A stretch of DNA of 64,000 nucleotides from Variovorax sp. Root473 (lineage in GTDB: Bacteria > Pseudomonadota > Gammaproteobacteria > Burkholderiales > Burkholderiaceae_C): the NCBI RefSeq assembly GCF_001426505.1, contig NZ_LMEV01000017.1, positions 1,209,155 to 1,273,154 on the forward strand, given 5' to 3'. This document shows positions 1-9,701 of this stretch, piece by piece (position 1 is the first letter of the stretch; each line of letters begins with the position of its first letter). Position numbers and translations under genes: made by a program. The notes under the pieces were generated by a model. It saw nothing but the letters and a program-made list of their open reading frames with translations. It was not told the origin of the DNA and ran no database searches.

Positions 1-31
1 GACAGTCAGTCAGGAAACGAAGGAGCTGCGA

Positions 32-1585
32 TCAGTTCGACACGGCCATGGCGTCGATGTTGATGTTCGCGTCGGGCATCACGAACACACCCGACAGGCG
101 CTTGGCGTGCGCCGACAGGTTCTGCTCCGTGACCAGCGGCACGCGCGGCAGGTCCTTGCGGATCTCTTCCTGCGCGGTCTTGTACAGCGCGGCCTTTTCC
201 TTGTCGTCCACTGTCACGAGCGCCTTGGCGATGGCGTTGTCGACCACGTCGCTCTTGTAGAACGACATGTTGTTGAGCTTCGGTGCCCACGACTCGGAAG
301 CGAACAGCGGACGCAGGCCCCAGTCGGCTTCACCGGTCGACGACGACCAGCCCGTGTAGTACATGCGGACCTTGGCCGTCTTCGGATCGGGCCATGCATC
401 GACCTGCTCGGTGCGCTGGCCCACTTCGAGCGCCTGCACCTGCAGCTTGATGCCCACCTGTGCGAGCTGCTGCTGCACGAACTGGATCGTCTTCTGGCTG
501 GTCGTGTTGTTGTAGGCGCTCCACAGCACCGACTCGAAACCGTTGGGGTAGCCGGCCTCGGTCAGCAGCTGCTTGGCCTTCTTCACGTCGTAGGGAATCG
601 GTGCCATCTTCTCGGCGAACTTCACGCCCTGGGGCATCACGCCCTGTGCGGGGAAGGCGTAGCCGCCGAAGGCCACCTTCGACAGCGCTTCCTTGTTGAT
701 GGCGTAGCCGATGGCTTCGCGCACCTTCGGGTTGTCATAGGGCTTCTGCAGCATGTTGAAGGCCAGGAAGCGCGTGATGATCGAGGGCGAGGCCACCACT
801 TCGAGCTTGTCGCTCTTCTTCAGCAGCTCGGCCTGCTCGTAGGGAATGGGGAAGGCAAAGTCGGCTTCGCCGGTCTGCAGCATCGCGGCGCGCGTGTTGT
901 TCTCGAGCACCGGCTTCCATTGCAGGTTGTCGACCTTCGGGTAGCCCTTCTTCCAGTAGCCGTCGAACTTCTTGGCCTTCACGGCTTCGGTCTGCTTCCA
1001 CTCGACGAACTCGAAGGGGCCGGTGCCCACGGGGTGGAAGGCGATGTCCTTGTTGCCCCACTTCTTCAGCGCGGTGGGCGAGATCATGGCGGCCGAGGCG
1101 TGGGCCAGCGAGTTGATGAAGGGGCCGAAGGGCTCCTTCAGCGTGATGCGCACGGTAGTCGGGTTCACGGCCTCGACCTTGCCCACGCGGTTGAACTGGT
1201 TGTAGCGCAGCAGCTTGTTGTCCTGGTTCAGCACGCGGTCGAGCGTGACCTTCACGGCTTCGGCGTTGAAGTCGGTGCCGTCGTGGAACTTGACGCCGCT
1301 GCGCAGCTTGATGGTGTAGACCAGGCCGTCCTTGGACACGTCGTAGCTCTCGGCGAGCACGTTCTGCACCTTCAAGTCCTTGTCGAACTGGAACAGGCCT
1401 TCATAGAAGGTCTTGGTCACGGCCGTGGTGATGGTCGTGTTGGTGTTGTACGGGTCCAGCGTTTCCGGCTGGTAGCCGATGGCCAGCACCACGTCTTTGG
1501 CAGCCAGTGCCGAGCCCGAGGCGGCGAGCGCGGCCAGGCCCAGCAGTGCGGATGCCCAGCGCAGGGAGGAAGAAGATTGCTTCAT
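32..1585 (-). CDS. gsiB: Glutathione/peptide ABC transporter substrate-binding protein (GsiB-like)
   Basis: This is a periplasmic binding protein of ABC family 5 (dipeptide/oligopeptide/glutathione), 517 residues, the usual family length. The N-terminus is a signal peptide ending ALAASGSALA before AKDVVLAIGYQPETLDP, the typical mature start of the family; the segments GLVYTIKLRSGVKFHDGT and GTGPFEFVEW are family hallmarks. The start was chosen because GGAG lies 8 nt upstream and the signal peptide begins there; the frame stays open further upstream but that part overlaps gsiA. It is the last gene seen of the operon rpiR-iaaA-gsiA-gsiB. In E. coli the same order continues with permeases gsiC and gsiD, which should lie beyond the left edge. 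Glutathione as substrate is inferred from this order; dipeptides are possible. Confidence 0.9.
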   Translation of the reverse strand: MKQSSSSLRWASALLGLAALAASGSALAAKDVVLAIGYQPETLDPYNTNTTITTAVTKTFYEGLFQFDKDLKVQNVLAESYDVSKDGLVYTIKLRSGVKFHDGTDFNAEAVKVTLDRVLNQDNKLLRYNQFNRVGKVEAVNPTTVRITLKEPFGPFINSLAHASAAMISPTALKKWGNKDIAFHPVGTGPFEFVEWKQTEAVKAKKFDGYWKKGYPKVDNLQWKPVLENNTRAAMLQTGEADFAFPIPYEQAELLKKSDKLEVVASPSIITRFLAFNMLQKPYDNPKVREAIGYAINKEALSKVAFGGYAFPAQGVMPQGVKFAEKMAPIPYDVKKAKQLLTEAGYPNGFESVLWSAYNNTTSQKTIQFVQQQLAQVGIKLQVQALEVGQRTEQVDAWPDPKTAKVRMYYTGWSSSTGEADWGLRPLFASESWAPKLNNMSFYKSDVVDNAIAKALVTVDDKEKAALYKTAQEEIRKDLPRVPLVTEQNLSAHAKRLSGVFVMPDANINIDAMAVSN

Positions 1586-1650
1586 GGAAGAACTCCAGTC
1601 GGTTCGTGGAAAAAATGCAGGGGGCCTGCGGGTGAGAAAACGGTTCGGAA

Positions 1651-3528
<1,878 letters not shown>

Positions 3529-3558
3529 GGCGGATGCGGGAGAAAAAGAGGGCGGGCG

Positions 3559-4518
3559 TCAGGCGAAGATGGCCGTCACGGGGGTTTCATCGCCGCGCGC
3601 ATGGCCGCGGTACATGCCTTCGGTGTTGAAGGCCAGGCTCAGGTTGCCGTGGCGGTCGACGGCGATCAGGCCGCCGGTGCCGCCGATGGCGGGCAGCGAC
3701 TCGTGCACCACGGCATGCGTGGCTGCTTCGAGCGTCGCGCCGCCGTAGGCCATGCGCGCGCAGATGTCGTGGGCAGCCGCGACGCGGATGAACATCTCGC
3801 CGCTGCCGGTGCACGAGATGGCGGCCGTGCGGTCGTCGGCATACGTGCCGGAACCGATGAGCGGCGAATCGCCGACGCGGCCCACGCGCTTGTTGGTCAT
3901 GCCGCCGGTCGAAGTGGCGGCGGCCAGGTGGCCGTGCATGTCGAGCGCCACGGCGCCGACGGTGCCGAACTTCTTGTCTTCGTCCAGCGGCGGCTTGGTC
4001 ATGGCGGCGCCTTCGTGGTCGGTGACCACGCGGCCCGTGTCGCGCACGCGGTACAGCTGCTGGCGGCGTGCGTCGGTCGAGAAGAAGAAAGGCTCGACCA
4101 TCTCCAGCCCGCGGTCGCGCGCGAAGGCCTCGGCGCCCGCGCCGGCCAGCAGCACATGGGCGCCGTCTTCGAGCACGGCGCGCGCGGCGCGCACCGGACG
4201 GCGCACGTGGCTCACGCCGGCAATGGCGCCGGCCGCGAGCGTGGCGCCGTCCATCACGGCCGCGTCGAGCTCGTGCGTTTCCTCGTGCGTGAACACCGCG
4301 CCGTAGCCGGCGTTGAAGAGCGGGCAGTCTTCGAGCATCTCGACTGCCAGGCAGGTGGCGTCGAGCGCGGACATGCCTTTGAGCAATGCGGCCTGCGCGG
4401 CGCGCACGATGGTCTGCAGCGCGTCGTGGTAGGCCTGCGCCTGCTCGGGGTTGGTCGTCGAGGCGCTGATGGTGCCGGCGCCGCCGTGGATGGCGATGAC
4501 GGGCGTGACGTTCTTCAT
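3559..4518 (-). CDS. iaaA: Isoaspartyl peptidase / plant-type L-asparaginase
   Basis: This is an N-terminal nucleophile hydrolase, 319 residues, that cleaves isoaspartyl dipeptides and asparagine. It is made as a proenzyme that cuts itself before a threonine: here the motif KFGTVGAVA places the nucleophile at about Thr186. The segment GGMTNKRVGRVGDSPLIGSG is the conserved substrate-binding part after the cut. The N-terminus VIAIHGGAGTI is typical of the family. The start at ATG 4518 overlaps the stop of the upstream RpiR regulator (ATGA), so the two are probably translationally coupled. Position next to gsiAB suggests it degrades imported peptides or glutathione products. Confidence 0.93.
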   Translation of the reverse strand: MKNVTPVIAIHGGAGTISASTTNPEQAQAYHDALQTIVRAAQAALLKGMSALDATCLAVEMLEDCPLFNAGYGAVFTHEETHELDAAVMDGATLAAGAIAGVSHVRRPVRAARAVLEDGAHVLLAGAGAEAFARDRGLEMVEPFFFSTDARRQQLYRVRDTGRVVTDHEGAAMTKPPLDEDKKFGTVGAVALDMHGHLAAATSTGGMTNKRVGRVGDSPLIGSGTYADDRTAAISCTGSGEMFIRVAAAHDICARMAYGGATLEAATHAVVHESLPAIGGTGGLIAVDRHGNLSLAFNTEGMYRGHARGDETPVTAIFA

Positions 4519-5486
4519 CGGGAAGCTTTCTTCTTTTTCTTGCCGGCGTCGGACGCGACGGCGGCGGGGAGGGGAGGCATCGAGACTTCGCCGCGCGCAT
4601 GGCCCTGGCCCAGTCCGCCGTGCAGCCACGGACGCACCGCCTGCAGGATGCGGCCGGCCGACTGCGCCGCGCCGGGCGCGCGCAGGGCCACGGCGCTGGT
4701 CAGCGCCTCGATCAGCGCAAGCACGCTGGTCTCGCAGTTGGGGCGGTAGCTGGTTTCGGTCTGGCAATAGAGCACCACGTCGGCCAGCGGCGCGATCGGG
4801 GAGCTGGGCCGGTCGGTCAGCGCGAGCACCGCGCAGCCCTGGCTGCGTGCGATCTGCGCCAGCGCCACCGTGTCGGTCAGGTAGCGCGGAAAAGTGAGGC
4901 CGATGAACAGGTCCTGCGGACCCGAGTGCATGAGCGTGCGCGCTGAATGCGTCACGCCGCTCACGCTGGAGAGCATGCGCACGTCGTTGCACGAACCGTC
5001 GAGCCCGTGCTGCAGCAGCCCCGCGAGCCAGGCGCTCGCGCCGAAGCCGCCGATGTAGATCGAGCGCGCCTTCAGGATGCGCTGCACCGCGGCCTCGCAA
5101 GCGGCGTAGTCCAGCGACTGGCGCGTGGCTTCGATGTTGCGGCGGCTCTCGTCGAGCGCGGTCGCGAACACCTCGGCCACCGTGGTCGGACGCTCCAGGT
5201 TGCCGCGCAGCCGCTCGACCGGCGCCACCAGCGACTCGAAGCCGCGCACGAGTTCGGCGCGAAAGGTGGCGTAGCCGTCGAAGTCCAGTGCCCGCGCAAA
5301 GCGGTTGGCCGTGGCGACCGACACGCCGGCCGCGGCGGCGAGTTCATCGATCGGCAGTGTCGCGACCTGCAGCGGGTGCTCGAGCACGAAGTCAGCCACC
5401 TGCCGGTGCGAACGTGTCAGCCGCGGCAGCGCCTGCGCAATGCGCTGGGCCACGGTGGTGCCAGGGGTGTCGACGTTGGTGCTCAT
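4515..5486 (-). CDS. MurR/RpiR family transcriptional regulator
   Basis: The protein (323 residues) has an N-terminal RpiR-type helix-turn-helix (about residues 1-80, including LPIDELAAAAGVSVATANRF) and a C-terminal SIS domain that binds phosphosugars or similar ligands (about 125-260, including SIYIGGFGASAWLAG). The ATG at 5486 was preferred to an upstream in-frame TTG because GAGGTG lies before it and the TTG would add only seven residues. It heads the iaaA-gsiAB operon with a 4-nt overlap and is therefore the probable local regulator. The ligand is unknown. The C-terminus ends in a lysine-rich tail (GKKKKKASR). An AT-rich palindrome upstream (5543-5567) is a candidate operator. Confidence 0.9.
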   Translation of the reverse strand: MSTNVDTPGTTVAQRIAQALPRLTRSHRQVADFVLEHPLQVATLPIDELAAAAGVSVATANRFARALDFDGYATFRAELVRGFESLVAPVERLRGNLERPTTVAEVFATALDESRRNIEATRQSLDYAACEAAVQRILKARSIYIGGFGASAWLAGLLQHGLDGSCNDVRMLSSVSGVTHSARTLMHSGPQDLFIGLTFPRYLTDTVALAQIARSQGCAVLALTDRPSSPIAPLADVVLYCQTETSYRPNCETSVLALIEALTSAVALRAPGAAQSAGRILQAVRPWLHGGLGQGHARGEVSMPPLPAAVASDAGKKKKKASR

Positions 5487-5507
5487 GGGGTGGGCGATGC
5501 ACCTCAA

Positions 5508-5846
5508 AGGGTGCGCGCGATGAAAATGAATTTACAAATATATGACAGTTAAGAAAATTTTCTGTCATTTTCGAACGATACCGCAAGTAGCGGGCCAGCC
5601 GCGAGGGGCTTTGGCGCAGGTGGGAAGGGCGTGTTTCCCTTGCGGGGCGGTGCGTTCGGGCGCTTGGGGGCGCAAACTTCAGGGATTACCCTGATGTTGT
5701 CTTTTTATCCGCCGGGGGAGTCGGCGACGTTGAAAACGAACGGATTAGCTGTGCGGTGTGAGCCGCAGAGCGACGTTGACGCCCTTGGACCCAGCCTTGA
5801 GTATCCCCAGCGGTGCAATCGGCACCGGGGAACGAGGGACCACCAC
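5508..5846. other. Intergenic region between rpiR and lipoprotein esterase
   Basis: About 340 bases without a supported gene. Its left part (5520-5580) is markedly AT-rich compared with the surroundings and holds a nested palindrome, presumably the rpiR promoter and operator. The remaining part, up to the esterase start at 5847, is GC-rich. An open frame runs through it into the esterase from 5631, but the lipoprotein signal peptide starting at 5847 argues against an earlier start. No RNA gene was recognised. Confidence 0.6.
5543..5567. promoter_or_regulatory. Candidate RpiR-type operator
   Basis: TGACAG (5543-5548) and CTGTCA (5562-5567) form an inverted repeat, and the perfect 12-bp palindrome AGAAAATTTTCT (5552-5563) sits inside it. 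AT-rich GAAA/TTTC palindromes are typical of operators bound by RpiR-family proteins, and the site lies about 60-80 bp upstream of the rpiR start. Autoregulation is inferred. Confidence 0.45.
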
Positions 5847-6713
5847 ATGCAACAGAAATGGCTTCGCCGCGCTTTGGCGGTGATGGGTAGCTTTGTGCTG
5901 ATAGCGGCCGTGTCCGCCTGCGGCGGTGGGGGCGGAGGAGGTGGCGGGGGCGGCGTGCCGATCCTGCCGCCGACCGGCACAGCCCCGGTGCAACCCCCAT
6001 CGACGGCCAACGGCCGCGTGGTATCGGACGCGGTGACGTCGAGCGTCAACGGCGTGCGTTACCCGATCGAGGTGTTCATTCCGGCAGCCTACGACAGCAG
6101 CAGCGACGCCGTGCCCATCATCTACGCCTTCGACGGCGACGCGACCAACGGCCTGCCCGACACACGCTTCACGAACCTCAAGAACGTGCTGCTCAAGCGC
6201 GGCACCAAGGCCATCCTCGTGGGCATCGGGTACACCGCGCGCCGGCAGGAGGACTACAACTTTCCGGGCGCCAACGCGTACCACACGTTCCTCACGAAGG
6301 ACCTGGTGCCGTACATCGAATCGAAGTACCGCGCGGACCCGAAGAAACGCATGCTCACGGGGCTGTCGACCAGTGGCAACCTCGCGGCCACGGCGCTGTT
6401 CCTGGAGGCGCCGGACAACCTCGTGTTCTCGTACTTCATTTCCATCGAGGCAGCCTTCTGGCAGCAGGAGGCCGAGAACAACGCGCTCGAAAAGAAGATG
6501 TTCGACGCGCTCGCGGGCCGGCCATTGCCCGTGACGCTGATCCTGGCGCACTGCGCCAGCGGCTGCAACGAAGTGCCGGTGAAGGCGATGTACAAGCGGA
6601 TGTCCGAACGGGGCTACGTGGGGCTGCAGCTCATCGACACGGAGTTCAACTCCACGCACGTGGGCACGGACGTGCTCGCGTTCGACGACGCGATCGTGCG
6701 GATCTTCAAGTAA
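5847..6713 (+). CDS. Putative lipoprotein esterase (alpha/beta hydrolase, Esterase/Fes-like)
   Basis: A 288-residue secreted protein. The N-terminus is a lipoprotein signal peptide with lipobox VSAC at about residues 22-25, followed at once by a run of glycines and a proline-rich linker. The body resembles the esterase D / enterochelin-esterase group: YPIEVFIPAAYD, then YAFDGDAT, and a nucleophile elbow GLSTSGN near residue 172. The start was set at the signal peptide; an in-frame extension upstream to 5631 looks non-coding. It is a clear paralogue of the product of 8151-9029 (shared GRVVS, KRML/RRML-GLS, and Y-F/L-LVP segments). The substrate is unknown. Confidence 0.78.
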   Translation: MQQKWLRRALAVMGSFVLIAAVSACGGGGGGGGGGGVPILPPTGTAPVQPPSTANGRVVSDAVTSSVNGVRYPIEVFIPAAYDSSSDAVPIIYAFDGDATNGLPDTRFTNLKNVLLKRGTKAILVGIGYTARRQEDYNFPGANAYHTFLTKDLVPYIESKYRADPKKRMLTGLSTSGNLAATALFLEAPDNLVFSYFISIEAAFWQQEAENNALEKKMFDALAGRPLPVTLILAHCASGCNEVPVKAMYKRMSERGYVGLQLIDTEFNSTHVGTDVLAFDDAIVRIFK

Positions 6714-6722
6714 GGCTTTGCG

Positions 6723-6745
6723 GCGAACCGGGCAACCCGGTTCGC
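6723..6745. terminator. Bidirectional terminator-like hairpin
   Basis: A perfect 10-bp stem (GCGAACCGGG / CCCGGTTCGC) with a CAA loop lies between the convergent esterase and copZ-like genes. It has no long T-tract, so its strength is uncertain. Confidence 0.55.
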
Positions 6746-6754
6746 GCCACGCGC

Positions 6755-6958
6755 TCAGTTGGCGGAAGGACTCGGCGGGTAGCCGGCCTCCGTCAACGCC
6801 GCCACCAGCGAGGGGCGGTCTTCGTTGGTGTCGATGCGCACCGTTCTTTGCTTCACGTCCACTTCGAGCCTGGCCTGCGGGTCGAGGTCCTTGATGGCGC
6901 GGGTGATGCGGCCGGCGCAACTGCCGCAGGTCATCGACTGGATTTCAAACGCTTGCAT
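6755..6958 (-). CDS. copZ: Heavy-metal-associated domain protein (copper chaperone, CopZ-like)
   Basis: A 67-residue single HMA domain with the metal-binding loop MTCGSCAGRI near the N-terminus and the expected beta-alpha-beta-beta-alpha-beta length. Such proteins carry Cu(I) in the cytoplasm to P-type ATPases or regulators. The ATG at 6958 was chosen over an in-frame ATG nine bases upstream because the Shine-Dalgarno AAAGGA abuts the upstream one and is correctly spaced for this one. It is divergent from the CueR-like gene at 7130, and each gene has its own MerR-type promoter. No copper ATPase is visible in the window. Confidence 0.88.
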   Translation of the reverse strand: MQAFEIQSMTCGSCAGRITRAIKDLDPQARLEVDVKQRTVRIDTNEDRPSLVAALTEAGYPPSPSAN

Positions 6959-6988
6959 GAGAGTCATCCTTTCAAAAGAGTGACGCCC

Positions 6989-7019
6989 AGTCTCAAGCTT
7001 GCCATCGTGTGAAGGTCAA
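6989..7019 (-). promoter_or_regulatory. MerR/CueR-type promoter of the copZ-like gene
   Basis: On the minus strand a -35 TTGACC (7014-7019) and a -10-like GAGACT (6989-6994) are separated by 19 bp, the long spacer typical of promoters activated by MerR-family proteins. The region carries a dyad GCTTG ... CAAGC (6997-7021). It lies about 30 bp upstream of the copZ-like start. Confidence 0.65.
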
Positions 7020-7071
7020 GCGCATCGAGTGCCTGACCCCTTGCGCGCCAAGGTCATGCGGTTGCTTGGGT

Positions 7072-7102
7072 TTGACTCTTCCATCGTGTGAAGGTTGAGA
7101 CT
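7072..7102 (+). promoter_or_regulatory. MerR/CueR-type promoter of the cueR-like gene
   Basis: On the plus strand TTGACT (7072-7077) and GAGACT (7097-7102) are separated by 19 bp, with CTTC/GAAG dyad arms in the spacer. It shares the 15-bp core CCATCGTGTGAAGGT with the copZ promoter 79 bp away, so one protein very likely binds both. Confidence 0.65.
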
Positions 7103-7129
7103 TCGCGCTTTGGATCGAAGGAGAACTCC

Positions 7130-7579
7130 ATGGAACATCCCACGGCGCCGGCTGCTGCTGCGGCGCGCTTGTCCCTTGCCGATGTCGTTGCGCGCTCCGG
7201 TGCGTCCGCACAGTTGCTGAGCGACTGCGAATCGCTCGGACTGCTCGACGACATGGCGCACGCCGGCCGCTACGACGAGCGCGCCGTGGCGACGCTGCGC
7301 TTCGTGCGGCGCGCACACACGCTGGGTTTCGACACGCGGGAAGTCGTCGAGCTGCACGCCCTGTGGCAAGACGGCCGTCGTGCAAGCTTCGATGTGAAGC
7401 GCGTCGCACTCGAACGCGCCGACGACCTGGCCCAGCAGATCGAAGAGCTCGCGCACATGAAGCGCCTGCTGGAGCGCCTGGCCCACTGCTGCGAAGGTGA
7501 CGAGCGCCCGGAGTGCCCGATCCTCGATGAATTGGCCGGGCTCAAGGGATTCGCCGGCTGCCAAGCGTGGCGTGCCTGA
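7130..7579 (+). CDS. cueR: MerR family regulator, Cu(I)-responsive CueR type
   Basis: A 149-residue MerR-family activator: winged helix-turn-helix at about residues 13-75 and a long dimerisation helix at about 85-120. The C-terminal loop has C121 and C129, the C-x7-C spacing and CxGDxxxxCPI pattern of monovalent-metal sensors such as CueR. The helix-turn-helix lacks the most conserved start (it reads LSLADVVARSGASAQLL), but the rest is typical. AAGGAG sits 8 nt upstream of the ATG. It faces the copZ-like gene across two back-to-back 19-bp-spacer promoters, which indicates control of both genes by copper or silver. Confidence 0.85.
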   Translation: MEHPTAPAAAAARLSLADVVARSGASAQLLSDCESLGLLDDMAHAGRYDERAVATLRFVRRAHTLGFDTREVVELHALWQDGRRASFDVKRVALERADDLAQQIEELAHMKRLLERLAHCCEGDERPECPILDELAGLKGFAGCQAWRA

Positions 7580-7588
7580 AGCCGTTCC

Positions 7589-8035
7589 TCAACCCGGAAT
7601 GTTCGGCTCGACCAGCTGCGCCAGCGCGACCAGCGATTCCTGCCAGCCCAGGTAGCACATCTCGACGGGAATCACGTCGGGGATGCCTTCCTGCACGACG
7701 GCCATGTCCGTGCCGCAGGACACCGCGGTCAGGACCACCGTGGTCTTCATCGTGCCCGGCAGGTGGGGATCGTCGAAGCTCGCGTCATAGGCAATGCGCT
7801 GGCCGGGCACGAGTTCCAGGTACTTGCCGCCGAACGAGTGGCTGTGGCCGGTGCCGAAGTTGGTGAAGGACATGCGCCACGCGCCGCCCACCACCGGCTC
7901 CATGGTGTGGACCTTGCCGGTGAAACCGAAGGGCGGCAGCCAGCGCTCGAACGCGCTGGCCTCGACGAAGGCACGGTAGAGCTTGTCGGGGGGGGGGCGC
8001 AGCACGCGGTGCAGGCGAACGGTGTTGGTGGCCAT
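7589..8035 (-). CDS. SRPBCC / AHSA1-domain protein
   Basis: A 148-residue single-domain START-like (AHSA1/polyketide-cyclase) protein: residues near 17-30 (DKLYRAFVEASAFERWLPP) and GFTGKVHTMEPVVGG match the family closely. Members bind hydrophobic ligands; no specific role can be given. GGAG lies 9 nt before the ATG. Codons 13-16 contain a run of ten C (ten G on the plus strand, 7988-7997), an unusual homopolymer close to the start where slippage would switch the gene off. It ends 10 nt from the convergent cueR-like gene. Confidence 0.85.
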   Translation of the reverse strand: MATNTVRLHRVLRPPPDKLYRAFVEASAFERWLPPFGFTGKVHTMEPVVGGAWRMSFTNFGTGHSHSFGGKYLELVPGQRIAYDASFDDPHLPGTMKTTVVLTAVSCGTDMAVVQEGIPDVIPVEMCYLGWQESLVALAQLVEPNIPG

Positions 8036-8150
8036 GGTTGCTTTCTCCTTTGAAGTACAGAGGACGACCCTCCATGGTGACGTCGGATGAGCCCGCTGCC
8101 GCTCGACAGGGTGCAGGATCAGGAAAAACCCTGAGCCCGCACCCCACGCC

Positions 8151-9029
8151 TCAATCGATGAACCGCGCGACGATGTCCTGGAATGACGGCAAGTCCATTT
8201 GCGTGTGGCCGCCCTCGTAGCCCTTCAGGCTCAGTTGCAGACCCTTGTAGTTGCGTGCGGCGATCTGGTCGCGCAGCGCGGTCATCTCCGGGCCGCCGAC
8301 GTTGCCGATGGCATAGCCGAGCAGCAGGGTCACGGGAATGTCGCGCGTACTGCTGTTGGCGTACATCTGGCTTTCGAGCGGATCGAGCTGGCCGCGCGCG
8401 CCAGCGGCGGGCGGGTCGGACGCGAAGAAATGCTGGAAGGTGAACGTGCCCGCCGCGCCTTCGGTGAAGAAGGCGATGAGCGTGAAGACGCCGCCGTTCG
8501 ACAGGCCCGAGAGCATGCGCCTGGCCGGGTTGGCCCGGTAGTTCGATTCGACATGCGGCACCAGCTGGGCGACGAGGAACTCGTGGTACGCCTTGGCGCC
8601 CGGCATCAGGTAGTCGGTGTTGCGCCGCGAGGTGCCGCCGATGCCGACCACGATGGCTTTCTTGCCGGCCTTCTCGAGGATGTCGGTGAAGTTCTGCAAG
8701 CGCGTCACGCTCTGGTTGTAGACGGCGTCGCCGTCGGTGATGTAGACCGTGGGGTAGCTCGCCGTGGCGCCGTCGTAGCCGGCCGGGAGGTAGACCTGGA
8801 TCGGGTAGGTCGCTTCGGTGGCGGTCGACTTCATCGAACTGCTGACCACCCGTCCGCGCCCGGTGTCCGCGGGCGGTGGTGTCGGCGTGCCGCCGACCGG
8901 TGGCAGCGGCAGCAGTGCACCACCGCCGCCTCCGCCTCCCCCCCCTCCGCCGCCGCACCCTGAAAGCCCCAGCAGCAGGGCGCAGCCCGCTGTGAACATG
9001 AGCCGGCGAAGAATCCCTCTTGTCTGCAT
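8151..9029 (-). CDS. Putative lipoprotein esterase (alpha/beta hydrolase), paralogue of 5847-6713
   Basis: A 292-residue secreted protein with signal peptide and lipobox (GLSGC) followed by about a dozen glycines and a proline-rich linker. The hydrolase body has YPIQVYLPAGYDG, VYITDGDAV and the nucleophile elbow GLSNGG. It matches the 5847-6713 product over the whole body and has the same linker type, so the pair probably arose by duplication; the two copies point toward each other around the copper and SRPBCC genes. The glycine run is encoded partly by eight consecutive G (plus-strand C run 8938-8945). Start chosen at the signal peptide; the frame is open further upstream. Substrate unknown. 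Confidence 0.8.
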   Translation of the reverse strand: MQTRGILRRLMFTAGCALLLGLSGCGGGGGGGGGGGGALLPLPPVGGTPTPPPADTGRGRVVSSSMKSTATEATYPIQVYLPAGYDGATASYPTVYITDGDAVYNQSVTRLQNFTDILEKAGKKAIVVGIGGTSRRNTDYLMPGAKAYHEFLVAQLVPHVESNYRANPARRMLSGLSNGGVFTLIAFFTEGAAGTFTFQHFFASDPPAAGARGQLDPLESQMYANSSTRDIPVTLLLGYAIGNVGGPEMTALRDQIAARNYKGLQLSLKGYEGGHTQMDLPSFQDIVARFID

Positions 9030-9078
9030 GTGGTGTTCCTTGTTGGTGAGAACCGTGGTGGCGGAAGCCGGGGCGATC

Positions 9079-9552
9079 TTAGGGGGGAGGGGGGGCGGCT
9101 GTCGCGGCCGTTTTCTGCATGAACACACTCAACGGATCGTCCGGATAGTCCCCGAAGCGCTCACGCCGCGCATATCCCGCGCGCGCATAGAACGCCAGCG
9201 CCTCGGGCTGGCTCACGCCCGTCTCCAGCCGGAACATCGCGCATCCGCGCGCCGTGGCTTCGCCTTCGAGAAAGCCCAGCACTTTCGCTGCCACGCCTTG
9301 CCCGCGGTTCTGCGGGCGCACGTACATGCGCTTGAGTTCGCCATAGCCAGGGTTCATGACGACGGCGCCGCAGCCGATGGCCGTGCCGGCCGCGTCGCGT
9401 GCGACGGCGAACAGCACATGCGCCGCCGACAGCGCAGCGATGTCGATGCCGTAGTGACTCTCGGGCGGGTACAGCGGCTTCTGGTACGCGTCGAGGTCGT
9501 CGATGAGCTGGATGACGTCGGGCTGGTCGGGGTGTTCGATCGAGATCTGCAT
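9079..9552 (-). CDS. GNAT family N-acetyltransferase
   Basis: A 157-residue acetyl-CoA-dependent N-acetyltransferase. The conserved acetyl-CoA loop appears as RPQNRGQGVAAKVLGFLE, preceded by the strand GYGELKRMYV and followed by FRLETGVSQPEALAFYARAGY, the usual C-terminal signature of the PhnO/RimI-like branch. The start at MQISIEHPDQPDV was chosen because upstream residues are arginine-rich shadow sequence. It stands alone, on the same strand as the esterase downstream. The acceptor substrate is unknown. Confidence 0.88.
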   Translation of the reverse strand: MQISIEHPDQPDVIQLIDDLDAYQKPLYPPESHYGIDIAALSAAHVLFAVARDAAGTAIGCGAVVMNPGYGELKRMYVRPQNRGQGVAAKVLGFLEGEATARGCAMFRLETGVSQPEALAFYARAGYARRERFGDYPDDPLSVFMQKTAATAAPPPP

Positions 9553-9680
9553 CGTTCGATCGTAGCGAGCCGAAGCGCCGCCAAGCCCGACGCGCGACGG
9601 TGTCCAGCGTGGTGGTCGACCGGCGCGACGACGCGCACCTGCCCGTATTGGCACCCGCAGGGCTTCCAGGAGCGCAACCC

Positions 9681-9701
9681 GAACCCGGTCTGACCCGGTT
9701 C
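9681..9701. terminator. Imperfect hairpin after the LysR gene
   Basis: GAACCCGGT and ACCCGGTTC form a 9-bp stem with one central mismatch and a 3-nt loop, at the stop codon of the minus-strand LysR gene. There is no T-tract; it resembles the GAACCCGG dyads after other genes here. Confidence 0.3.
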
